Assembly (NCBI GenBank): GCA_036496265.1
Contig: DASXLL010000019.1
Span: forward strand, 1-7,490
Direction of reading: 5' to 3'
From: CAYLLN01 sp036496265
Lineage (GTDB): Bacteria > Planctomycetota > Planctomycetia > Pirellulales > Pirellulaceae
Length of the DNA stretch: 7,490 nt
Of this stretch, positions 1-5,612 are shown piece by piece. Position 1 is the stretch's first letter, and each line of letters starts with the position of its first letter. Under the pieces are notes generated by a model that saw only the letters and a program-made list of their open reading frames with translations, was not told the DNA's origin and made no database searches. The translations under genes and the position numbers were made by a program.

Positions 1-1404
1 CAGAAGCGGCAGATACCAGGCCATGTACATGCCGCCGCCATCTCCAAAGCCGTGCCAAAATTGGACGAAAACCATGATGGCGGCGGAACAGCTCAGGAGC
101 GTGCCGAGATTTTTGTTCGACGGCAGCCACGCGACCGCAACCGCGAGGACTCCGCAAGCGACAATGACGGGCAGGCGGTACCACGGGTCCCACCCCAGCG
201 CCCAAATGCCGTGTAACCCTTCGAATCGGGGCAACCACAGGGCAAACATCTGCTGAACCTTGTGCCAGAACGAGACGATGTCGCTGGAGACGAATACAAG
301 CGACATGACCATCACGGCGGCTGCGCCCAAAACTCCGGAAAGAAATCGCGCAAATCCGCGCTGGCGATAGAAGCTCAACCATAGCGGCAACAGGAACAGC
401 GGATAATAGACGACGGAGATTGCCAAGCCAATGAGAATGCCGGCGAGCGCGGGTCTGCGATAAAGGACAACGGCCCACAACAATAGCGCGGCGGGCAAGA
501 CGTGATCAACGTGGCCCGTCATCTGCGCTGTGTACGGCAGCATCAAATACAGCAAAGCGGCCCCGATGCCCATCTTCACGTTTTCAAAGTGCCAATAGCC
601 GATGACGATCAGCGCGAAGACGACGGCGAGATGCGAAGCGATGGCCATCGTTTTCGCCGCAACTTCTTGAGCCCTGCCCGACTGCGGATGATCGTCGCGA
701 ATGAACGGGTGTGTCGGAATGCTAGGAAGAGCGAACAGGAAGTAATAACCCGGGCCAAAACGAGCGTATTGTTCCGGTTTGTTCCGATTCTGACCGTTGT
801 CCTCGCCTTTGATCAGCGACTCTGCCGCGGCCACTGCTTGCCGGTCGTCGGGCGTGGCGTCACTGGTGATGACATTGGCCATCAAGAACAGGAATAGCGA
901 ACAGCCGAGGAAGACGAGACAGCCTTTGGTGGCGTTTGGCTCCAGCAGCGGCCGACGGATCATCGTCGGATCGACCAGCAGGCGAATCAGCCAGACGACC
1001 GACACGCCAAACAGCCAGAGATAGCCGTTGTAGGCAAGTTGTCGGCGGGCAAGCCGATCGGCGGCGTCGGTTTCGTCGTGTACTGCTGTCGGTGTGGCGG
1101 CGCCAGCGTTTGCGGTCTCTTCGACAGCGGGTTGGCCTGGCGCAGTCGCAACTTCGCGATCAGGAACGGCACTCGATGTGGCAGTCACGGTTTCCGTGTG
1201 GCTGCTTCTTAGCGGCTTGGTCAAATCTCGCGCCTCGTTCACCATCAGCAAACCCGGCGCGAGCAGAATAAGCAAAACTAAATCCAGGTTCCGTACGCTC
1301 CAGAAGCGGTTGAACTGGAAGAACAGGCCGAACATGAGCAGCGACGACACATAGACCCAGGTCGTCGGGTTGATCTTCTGATAATGAAACAGAATCTCGC
1401 TCAT
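1..1404 (-). CDS. Polytopic membrane protein, GT-C/GT87 (DUF2029)-like, C-terminus cut by left edge
   Basis: Reading leftward from ATG at 1402-1404, the frame stays open for 468 codons to the window edge. An in-frame TAA at 1426-1428 with no ATG between fixes this as the first ATG; a GAGG lies 3 bases upstream. The protein shows about eleven hydrophobic segments: roughly residues 16-35, 38-56, 127-144, 161-179, 254-272, 277-292, 298-313, 318-342, 356-376, 409-427 and 432-447. Between segments 2 and 3 lies a soluble Thr/Ala/Glu-rich stretch (about 58-122). A second loop (about 180-250) contains an FGPGYYFLFALP motif, and a GHVDHVLP motif sits at 297-304. The segment around 318-342, a small-residue helix running into YYPLFLLPLW, and the late AWYLPLL resemble GT87/DUF2029 polyprenol-dependent mannosyltransferases. 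That family link is an inference from overall pattern; no catalytic residue can be assigned. It could be another integral membrane family. No frameshift was seen on codon-by-codon reading. Confidence 0.8.
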   Translation of the reverse strand, partial: MSEILFHYQKINPTTWVYVSSLLMFGLFFQFNRFWSVRNLDLVLLILLAPGLLMVNEARDLTKPLRSSHTETVTATSSAVPDREVATAPGQPAVEETANAGAATPTAVHDETDAADRLARRQLAYNGYLWLFGVSVVWLIRLLVDPTMIRRPLLEPNATKGCLVFLGCSLFLFLMANVITSDATPDDRQAVAAAESLIKGEDNGQNRNKPEQYARFGPGYYFLFALPSIPTHPFIRDDHPQSGRAQEVAAKTMAIASHLAVVFALIVIGYWHFENVKMGIGAALLYLMLPYTAQMTGHVDHVLPAALLLWAVVLYRRPALAGILIGLAISVVYYPLFLLPLWLSFYRQRGFARFLSGVLGAAAVMVMSLVFVSSDIVSFWHKVQQMFALWLPRFEGLHGIWALGWDPWYRLPVIVACGVLAVAVAWLPSNKNLGTLLSCSAAIMVFVQFWHGFGDGGGMYMAWYLPLL

Positions 1405-1715
1405 GCGCCTCGGATGGTTTGGTTCTTAGCGACTGAGGGTCAGGCGGCGCTGCACTGCGAAAATCGGAGCGTCAAATTGTCGGGCAGGACACGATCTTTT
1501 CGGCTCACGAGGGCGGCTCGAAGCGCCGGTTAACCGAATCTAAATCGTGGCTGGTCAAGCGGTTGCCACTGCTTTGGGCATCCATCAGAATACGGAATCT
1601 GCGAATTTATGCAATAACGGCCTTCGCCAAGGACGCATGTAAGTTATTGATGCATATCAGTTTAAGCTCTGTTTGTGCGGAGCCGTCAGCTCTTCGAAGG
1701 CAAAGACACAATCAC
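1405..1715. other. Divergent intergenic region, no gene seen
   Basis: This stretch separates the leftward membrane-protein gene from the rightward deacylase and should hold both promoters. The deacylase frame stays open upstream to an ATG at 1563, but the extra 51 codons do not resemble the family N-terminus, so they are treated as untranslated leader. A perfect 10-base palindrome, CGGTTAACCG, lies at 1527-1536 and could be an operator. The part from about 1590 to 1675 is noticeably AT-richer, as expected upstream of a transcription start, but I cannot pick a convincing -35/-10 pair on either strand. A TTTGGTTCTT decamer at 1418-1427 matches the heptamer repeat found at 4031-4062. Confidence 0.5.
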
Positions 1716-2192
1716 ATGGCAGATAGCCCACCCACTGTTTTTGAACGTCTTTCGGCCTGGCTCGAGGCAAAAACAATTCCATTCGACGTGCTCCGACATG
1801 CGCCAGTCTTTACGAGTGAGGAGGCCGCGGCCGTGCGTGGAACTCCATTGGCCAGTGGGGCCAAGGCGCTGATATGTCGGGCAGACGACCGATTCGTGAT
1901 GATCGTATTACCGGCCGATCGCAAGCTGGCGAGCAAAGCAGTCCGACAGGCCGCGAAAATCAAGAGTCTGCGGTTTGCCTCGCGCGATGAGGTCGAGCAG
2001 CTCACGGGACTGCAGCCGGGATCGATTCCGCCCTTCGGCAGCTTGTTTGACCTACCAACCTGGTGCGACGAGCGACTAAGCGAACAGCCGCGGATTAACT
2101 TCAACGCCGGCGATCACAGCATTTCCATAAGCATGGCTTATGAAGACTATCTGGCGGCGGAGCAGCCGAAGTTGGGCCAGTATGCGGAGTAG
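1716..2192 (+). CDS. YbaK/EbsC/ProX-type aminoacyl-tRNA deacylase
   Basis: A 158-residue cytoplasmic protein of the YbaK/aminoacyl-tRNA synthetase-associated domain family. Members hydrolyse mischarged tRNAs in trans, for example Cys- or Ala-tRNA(Pro), and so protect translation fidelity. Family marks are an N-terminal helix followed by FDVLRHAPVFTSEEAA (23-38), the conserved GAK with its lysine at 50 followed by a beta strand (ALICRADDRFVMIVLP), the helix KLASKAVRQ (70-78), the GSIPPFG loop (102-108), and the late FNAGDHS segment (129-135). The length is normal for a stand-alone domain. I chose ATG 1716 because homology begins there; the frame is open to 1563, but that part looks non-coding. 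No good Shine-Dalgarno lies at the usual distance; the nearest candidate is GAAGG about 16 bases upstream. The substrate (prolyl-type or other) cannot be read from the sequence. The stop lies 17 bases from the convergent mutY stop. Confidence 0.85.
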   Translation: MADSPPTVFERLSAWLEAKTIPFDVLRHAPVFTSEEAAAVRGTPLASGAKALICRADDRFVMIVLPADRKLASKAVRQAAKIKSLRFASRDEVEQLTGLQPGSIPPFGSLFDLPTWCDERLSEQPRINFNAGDHSISISMAYEDYLAAEQPKLGQYAE

Positions 2193-2209
2193 TCCGTAGT
2201 CAGCGGCGG

Positions 2210-3319
2210 TTAAGCTGTCAGCAGCCCGCTGATCTTCCGGCCGGTCGTGCTAAGTGGGTAGTCGGCGAGTGAGTCGATCGCAACCCAGCGGGTTTTCGGC
2301 GCACGTTTGCCGCGATTTTCGCCGCCGCGTTTTGGTTGCGCGGCGTAGCAGTGCAGTGTGATCCGAAACCGCGTGACTCCGTGCTTGATGGTGATCAGAT
2401 GATCCCCCGGCTCGATCTCCAGGCCGGTTAGTTGCCTCGCGCCGGCGATGATACTCCGCTTGAGTTGGCCATTCATTTGCCCGTTCGCCACCGCGAACCG
2501 CGGAAAATCCCATAACCCCGCCCAGCGTTCGCCGGGTTGGCAATGACGGAGGAGCACTTTGGGTCCATCGCGGACAATGACGGCTAACTCCGTTAACTCT
2601 TCAAAGTTCATCCGCTTGGCCGGTCGCGGAATCTTGTCAACAAGGTTCAGTTGGCATGCCCTACACAGTTGAGCGACCGGACAGCCGCCGCATGCAGGAG
2701 CTTTCGGTGTGCAAATTTCGCTGCCCAGCTCCATGAGGGCCTGGTTGAAAAAACCGCACTGCGAGTTGGGCAAGACTTTTTCCGCAACAGACCACAGATA
2801 TTCGCGACCCGCCGTTGACTGTACGTCTTTCGTGTAGCCGCTCAATCGGCTCAGCACGCGGATCGTGTTCGCTTCGAGAATCGGCAGTTTTTGATCGAGG
2901 CCAATCGAGAGAATCGCGCCTGCGGTGTACCGGCCGATGCCCGGCAGCGCACGAACAGCATCATAGGTCGCTGGGAAAACTCCGTCGTGCTCACATACGA
3001 TTTTGTTTGCCGCCGCATGCAGCTGCCGCGCGCGTCGGTAGTAGCCCAGCCCCTCCCACTGCCGCAATACCTCTCGTTCATCAGCCGCGGCTAACGATGT
3101 CGGATCAGGGAACCGCGCCAGAAACCGCTCCCAATACGGCACCACCGTCGCTACCTGCGTCTGCTGCAGCATCACCTCGCTGATCCAAATGGCATATAAA
3201 TCTCGCGTCCGCCTCCACGGCAAATCGCGTGCGGCCTGGTTGAACCAGGCTAATAAGCGATTGGCCAGCGATTGACGCCAGGACGGTGAAAGTGCGGCTG
3301 CCCTGCCCGAAGAACCCAT
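2210..3319 (-). CDS. mutY: A/G-specific adenine DNA glycosylase MutY
   Basis: A 369-residue base-excision repair enzyme that removes adenine mispaired with 8-oxoguanine or guanine. The N-terminal HhH-GPD domain (about 20-200) has the catalytic glutamate E48 in ISEVMLQQTQV and the hairpin LPGIGRYTAGAIL (125-137) with Y131. The [4Fe-4S] loop has cysteines C203, C210, C213 and C219 with the canonical 6-2-5 spacing. The C-terminal NUDIX-like 8-oxoG recognition domain (about 242-369) shows ERWAGLWDFP (264-273) and KHGVTRF (312-318). Aligned to the Geobacillus enzyme with a constant offset of +5 (E43, Y126, N146 to E48, Y131, N151), the essential aspartate D144 falls on E149, and the usual DGN reads EAN. 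Otherwise the gene is intact and of normal length. ATG 3319 is chosen because the domain begins soon after; no clear Shine-Dalgarno precedes it. It converges tightly with the deacylase gene and is probably monocistronic. Confidence 0.95.
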   Translation of the reverse strand: MGSSGRAAALSPSWRQSLANRLLAWFNQAARDLPWRRTRDLYAIWISEVMLQQTQVATVVPYWERFLARFPDPTSLAAADEREVLRQWEGLGYYRRARQLHAAANKIVCEHDGVFPATYDAVRALPGIGRYTAGAILSIGLDQKLPILEANTIRVLSRLSGYTKDVQSTAGREYLWSVAEKVLPNSQCGFFNQALMELGSEICTPKAPACGGCPVAQLCRACQLNLVDKIPRPAKRMNFEELTELAVIVRDGPKVLLRHCQPGERWAGLWDFPRFAVANGQMNGQLKRSIIAGARQLTGLEIEPGDHLITIKHGVTRFRITLHCYAAQPKRGGENRGKRAPKTRWVAIDSLADYPLSTTGRKISGLLTA

Positions 3320-3512
3320 GAGGAAAGAGAACGCCGACGGACGGCGAACGTCAAGGTGTAATTAACGAAATGCGATGGTACTCCGACCAGGGACTGATCG
3401 GACTACCTTGTTATCCACTTGGTAGGCGCTACTTGACCGCGCTGCCGGAAACGAGCATGCTTTTCCGCGCTGGAGAGGACGGGATTTTATCTGCCTCACA
3501 AGGACTGATTCT
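3320..3512. promoter_or_regulatory. Divergent promoter region between mutY and the VOC gene
   Basis: This 193-base gap has no supported gene and must contain the start signals for both flanking genes. The best rightward candidate is TTGACC at 3433-3438 with a weak CATGCT at 3456-3461, spaced 17 bases apart; only the -35 is convincing. A small hairpin, CGCCG/CGGCG (3332-3336 with 3342-3346), lies in the presumed mutY leader. Neither call is strong. Confidence 0.3.
3501..3504 (+). promoter_or_regulatory. Shine-Dalgarno AGGA for the VOC gene
   Basis: AGGA sits 8 bases before ATG 3513, the best-placed ribosome binding site in the window. It supports that start codon. Confidence 0.65.
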
Positions 3513-3977
3513 ATGACAGTCAAACCAATTCCGGATGGGTACAAGGTCGTTACGCCCTATTTGATCGTGAAAGGCGCGGCGGACGCGCTGGATTTTTATC
3601 AGCGGGCACTGGGTGCAGAGGAGCGGATGCGGCTGCCGCTGCCGGATGGGCGGATTTGCCACGCGGAGATTCAGCTGGGCGACTGCGTCGTGATGTTGGC
3701 GGATGAATTTCCAGAGATGGGAGCCAAAAGTCCGCAGACGCTGGGCGGCACGCCAGTGGGAATCATGGTGTATGTCAAAGACGTCGATGCGCAATTCAAC
3801 CAGGCAATCTCAGCGGGCGGCAAAATCGAGCGGCCGGTGCAAAATCAGTTCTACGGCGATCGATCGGGCACGTTCATCGACCCATTCGGCCACAAGTGGA
3901 CGCTAGCCACGCACGTTGAGGATGTGACGCCCGAAGAAGCTGGCCGGCGAATGGCGGCAATGAAGCCGCCGGCGTGA
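3513..3977 (+). CDS. VOC superfamily (PhnB-like, glyoxalase-fold) protein
   Basis: A 154-residue cytoplasmic protein of the COG2764/PhnB-like branch of the vicinal oxygen chelate superfamily. Two beta-alpha-beta-beta-beta modules are visible. Module 1 (about 8-66) contains VTPYLIVKGAADALDFY (13-29) and the candidate metal-site segment CHAEIQLGD (49-57) with H50. Module 2 (about 80-136) contains MVYVKDVD (85-92), FYGDRSGTFIDPFGH (113-127) and KWTLATH. The tail EDVTPEEAGRRM matches the usual C-terminal motif of this subfamily, and length is typical. Despite the PhnB name these proteins have no proven role in phosphonate use; substrates are mostly unknown, so I assign the fold but no reaction. 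The gene stands alone: divergent from mutY and convergent with the parvulin gene, 49 bases from its stop. Confidence 0.9.
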   Translation: MTVKPIPDGYKVVTPYLIVKGAADALDFYQRALGAEERMRLPLPDGRICHAEIQLGDCVVMLADEFPEMGAKSPQTLGGTPVGIMVYVKDVDAQFNQAISAGGKIERPVQNQFYGDRSGTFIDPFGHKWTLATHVEDVTPEEAGRRMAAMKPPA

Positions 3978-3980
3978 AAT

Positions 3981-4062
3981 TCCAAGAATCGAAGATCCAA
4001 GACCCAAAAAACGCTGATCGACATCGTCAGTTTGGTTCTTTGGTTCTTGGTTCTTGGTTCTT
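3981..4062. repeat. Heptamer simple-sequence repeat (AAGAACC-type) at a convergent junction
   Basis: On the minus strand, 4031-4062 reads as about four tandem copies of AAGAACC, one expanded by a single A. These copies encode the last residues of the parvulin. On the plus strand, 3981-4010 carries degenerate copies of a related motif (TCCAAGA twice, plus CCCAAAA), so the two blocks face each other. Because the unit is 7 bases, each copy changes the reading phase and the repeat is read through all three frames. Confidence 0.7.
3997..4050. terminator. Possible bidirectional terminator hairpin
   Basis: CCAAGACCCAAA (3997-4008) can pair with TTTGGTTCTTGG (4039-4050) with one mismatch. An inner stem, CTGAT (4013-4017) with GTCAG (4026-4030), would form within the loop. 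The structure lies between the convergent VOC and parvulin genes and covers the parvulin stop codon. Stems are AT-rich and bulged, and no clean U-tract follows on the plus strand. It may simply be a by-product of the facing heptamer repeats. Confidence 0.25.
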
Positions 4063-4959
4063 TTCTTCCAGGTACTCAATCTTCGCCTCGGCACGCACCT
4101 TGTCGGCGAGAAAACGAAAGAGATAGACGACGACGGCGGGACGGAGCTCAGCCTCCACGTCTTTCCAAGACTTGCCGCCCGGTTTTTCTTCGAGAATCGT
4201 GATCAGGTGAATGCCGAAAGGGCTTTGCAGCGGCTGGCTCACCTCGTCGGGCTTGAGCGCAAAGGCTGTGCGGTTGAAGTCTTCAGGCATGGGACGATGG
4301 CGCTCGATCCAGCCGATGTCGCCGCCGCCGTCCTTGCTGGGAGCTTGGGAATTCTGCTTGGCGGCCTCAGCAAATGAGATTTTCCCGCTGACGATTTCTT
4401 CCCGCAGCTTGGCGGCGCGGTCGGTGGCGGCTGTTGTAGTCGCTTCGTCAGCATCTGGCTTCAGCTTGAACAGAATTTGCGCGACGCGCAGCTGGGTGCT
4501 GTCAAAATCGCGGCGGTGCTGCTGAAAATACTTTTCGAGATTTTGCGGAGTGAGATGTTTTTCGCAGTAGCGTTTCCACGAAATTTTCCAGGCCAAGGCG
4601 CGACGGATGTCGTCGAGACTGAGCCCGACCCGTTTGGAATGCTCGGCCAGTGACAAGTTCTGCGATTTGAGATCCTTTTCGAATTGGGCCAGTTCGAGGT
4701 CAATGTCAGCTTTGCTGGCGGCCTGGCCGGTTTTGGCCAGATACGCGAGAACGAGCTGGCGATCGATGACTTGGTCGAGTGCAGCGCGCTGCAGGCGTTG
4801 CTTGTCCTCGTCAGAAAACTGCTTGTCCCCGAACGCGTCGCGAAATTCTGTCTCGGCTTGTGCGGCGTAGATTGGTTCGCCATTCACCCGCGCAGCAACG
4901 GCGGATGCATCCTGCGTGGCGAGACACACAAGCAGCGCTATGGATTGTGCTGCACTCAT
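4027..4959 (-). CDS. PpiC/SurA-type parvulin peptidyl-prolyl isomerase, probably exported
   Basis: A 310-residue protein with SurA-like architecture. It comprises a hydrophobic N-terminal stretch ending in a plausible signal-peptidase site (IALLVCLATQDASA, about 7-20), a helical chaperone-like region (about 24-150, including ALDQVIDRQLVLAYL), one parvulin domain (about 157-258) and a basic helical tail. Parvulin marks are LRVAQILFKL (157-166), SFAEAAKQNS (195-204), the GGGDIGWI loop (211-218), FALKPDEVSQPLQSPFGIHLI (in 233-253), and the terminal strand. Members isomerise prolyl bonds and assist folding of exported proteins. ATG 4959 overlaps the doc stop (ATGA) and is preceded by GGAG 9 bases upstream; the only in-frame ATG before the upstream stop is this one. 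Oddities are that the signal peptide has no positive charge before its hydrophobic core, and the last 12 or so residues are encoded by a heptamer repeat. It is third in a run with antitoxin and doc. Confidence 0.88.
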   Translation of the reverse strand: MSAAQSIALLVCLATQDASAVAARVNGEPIYAAQAETEFRDAFGDKQFSDEDKQRLQRAALDQVIDRQLVLAYLAKTGQAASKADIDLELAQFEKDLKSQNLSLAEHSKRVGLSLDDIRRALAWKISWKRYCEKHLTPQNLEKYFQQHRRDFDSTQLRVAQILFKLKPDADEATTTAATDRAAKLREEIVSGKISFAEAAKQNSQAPSKDGGGDIGWIERHRPMPEDFNRTAFALKPDEVSQPLQSPFGIHLITILEEKPGGKSWKDVEAELRPAVVVYLFRFLADKVRAEAKIEYLEEKNQEPRTKEPN

Positions 4960-5351
4960 CGATTGATTCTCCGAACGATATGCTTGCGAATCCAGGCCGT
5001 AAACTCATCCCGTTTTTTCCGGCCGGCGGCCAATTCAAGAATCTGCTGTTCTTGCTCGGTCACCGAGGCCGCCAACTCGTAGCCGTTCATCACCAAAAAA
5101 GTTTCCAACGCGGCGTGCCCGACTCGTTTGTTGCCGTCGATGAATGGATGGTTCATCACCAGAGAAAAACAAATGGTCGCTGCCTTGTCGGCGATCGTTG
5201 GATAAAGCTCGTGCCCGCCAAACGTCATCAATGGCTGCGCAACCGCAGACTCCAGCATCGATCGATCCCGGATTCCGGCCAGTCCGCCGGACTGCTCCAA
5301 GATCAATTCATGGAGAACTAACAAGTCGTCACAAGTGATGAAACGGATCAC
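4956..5351 (-). CDS. doc: Doc/Fic-family toxin of a type II toxin-antitoxin module
   Basis: A 131-residue Fic-fold protein of the death-on-curing (Doc) type. The active-site loop reads HPFIDGNKR (68-76), with catalytic H68, metal-binding D72 and N74. It is preceded by the family segment SGGLAGIRDRSMLESAVAQP (21-40) and followed by the helix HAALETFLVMNGYEL (79-93). The position that is glycine in AMPylating Fic enzymes (GNGR) is lysine here (GNKR), as in phage P1 Doc, which phosphorylates and inactivates EF-Tu. A kinase-like activity is therefore the inference. The start is GTG at 5349-5351, overlapping the antitoxin TGA as GTGA; no better in-frame start fits. Its own stop overlaps the parvulin ATG. 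The length is normal and the motif intact, so the toxin is probably active and held by the antitoxin. Confidence 0.92.
   Translation of the reverse strand: MIRFITCDDLLVLHELILEQSGGLAGIRDRSMLESAVAQPLMTFGGHELYPTIADKAATICFSLVMNHPFIDGNKRVGHAALETFLVMNGYELAASVTEQEQQILELAAGRKKRDEFTAWIRKHIVRRINR
4969..4972 (-). promoter_or_regulatory. Shine-Dalgarno GGAG for the parvulin gene
   Basis: GGAG on the minus strand lies within the 3' end of doc, 9 bases before the parvulin ATG at 4959. It supports both that start and translation of the parvulin from the doc transcript. Confidence 0.55.
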
Positions 5352-5545
5352 GCCAAACGCCGATAGAGTTCCCGGTTTTTTTCCAGGACATATTTGGCGG
5401 CCTCCAAGAAATCAGGACCAGGACGCGTGAGCCAATCCTCCAGGCCAGCTCGAGCCAATTCTTCCGGACTGATCCCTTCCTGCTTGGCAACTTCTTGCAA
5501 TCTTTGGGAAGCTTGATCGGAAATCGGAATCATTAAAGTTGTCAT
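5348..5545 (-). CDS. Ribbon-helix-helix antitoxin, partner of Doc
   Basis: A 65-residue protein. The N-terminal half looks like a ribbon-helix-helix DNA-binding domain: strand TLMIPIS (3-9), helix 1 QASQRLQEVAKQEG (11-24), then helix 2 SPEELARAGLEDWLT (26-40). The C-terminal part (45-65) is a charged amphipathic helix ending in KNRELYRRLA. Its position and composition suit a toxin-neutralising tail, as the Phd C-terminus has for Doc. The inference is that it binds and inhibits Doc and, with it, represses its own promoter. The ATG at 5543-5545 is preceded by AGGA only 2 bases away; the second methionine (codon 5, 5531-5533) would place that AGGA 14 bases upstream, so either start is possible. 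Its stop overlaps the doc GTG by 4 bases. The family name is uncertain; the role follows from size, order and overlap. Confidence 0.85.
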   Translation of the reverse strand: MTTLMIPISDQASQRLQEVAKQEGISPEELARAGLEDWLTRPGPDFLEAAKYVLEKNRELYRRLA

Positions 5546-5612
5546 AGTCCTATTTTAGCCGCGCAGTGGTTCCAGGCGACATATCAGGGAGTAGTTCGAT
5601 ACAATTTTTGGC
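5546..5612. promoter_or_regulatory. Short divergent promoter/operator region between antitoxin and ThDP enzyme
   Basis: Only 67 bases separate the leftward antitoxin gene from the rightward ThDP-enzyme gene, so promoters for both must be packed here or reach into coding sequence. Two near-identical octamers, AGTGGTTC (5565-5572) and AGTAGTTC (5590-5597), repeat with a 25-base period and could be half-sites for the RHH antitoxin. A -10-like TACAAT at 5600-5605 lies only 7 bases before the rightward ATG, which would give a nearly leaderless transcript. These are weak visual matches. Confidence 0.3.

Noticed and set aside
502..1354. Rightward reading frames opposite the membrane-protein gene
   Set aside because: They overlap a continuous 468-codon minus-strand frame with clear membrane segments; their own translations are basic and low in recognisable motifs.
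1527..1536. Perfect palindrome CGGTTAACCG as an operator
   Set aside because: A single 10-base palindrome is expected by chance at this scale and there is no promoter nearby to tie it to; noted only in the intergenic entry.
1563..1715. N-terminal extension of the deacylase from ATG 1563
   Set aside because: The 51 extra codons show no family similarity and lie in an AT-richer stretch; the conserved domain begins right after ATG 1716.
3378..3403. Inverted TCCGA/TCGGA in the mutY-VOC gap as a terminator or operator
   Set aside because: Five-base arms with an 11-base loop and no U-tract; too weak to support a feature.
5348..5545. Fic-inhibitory (S/T)xxxE(G/N) motif in the antitoxin
   Set aside because: The C-terminal helix has EKN but lacks the Ser/Thr at the required spacing, so inhibition is more likely by a Phd-like tail.
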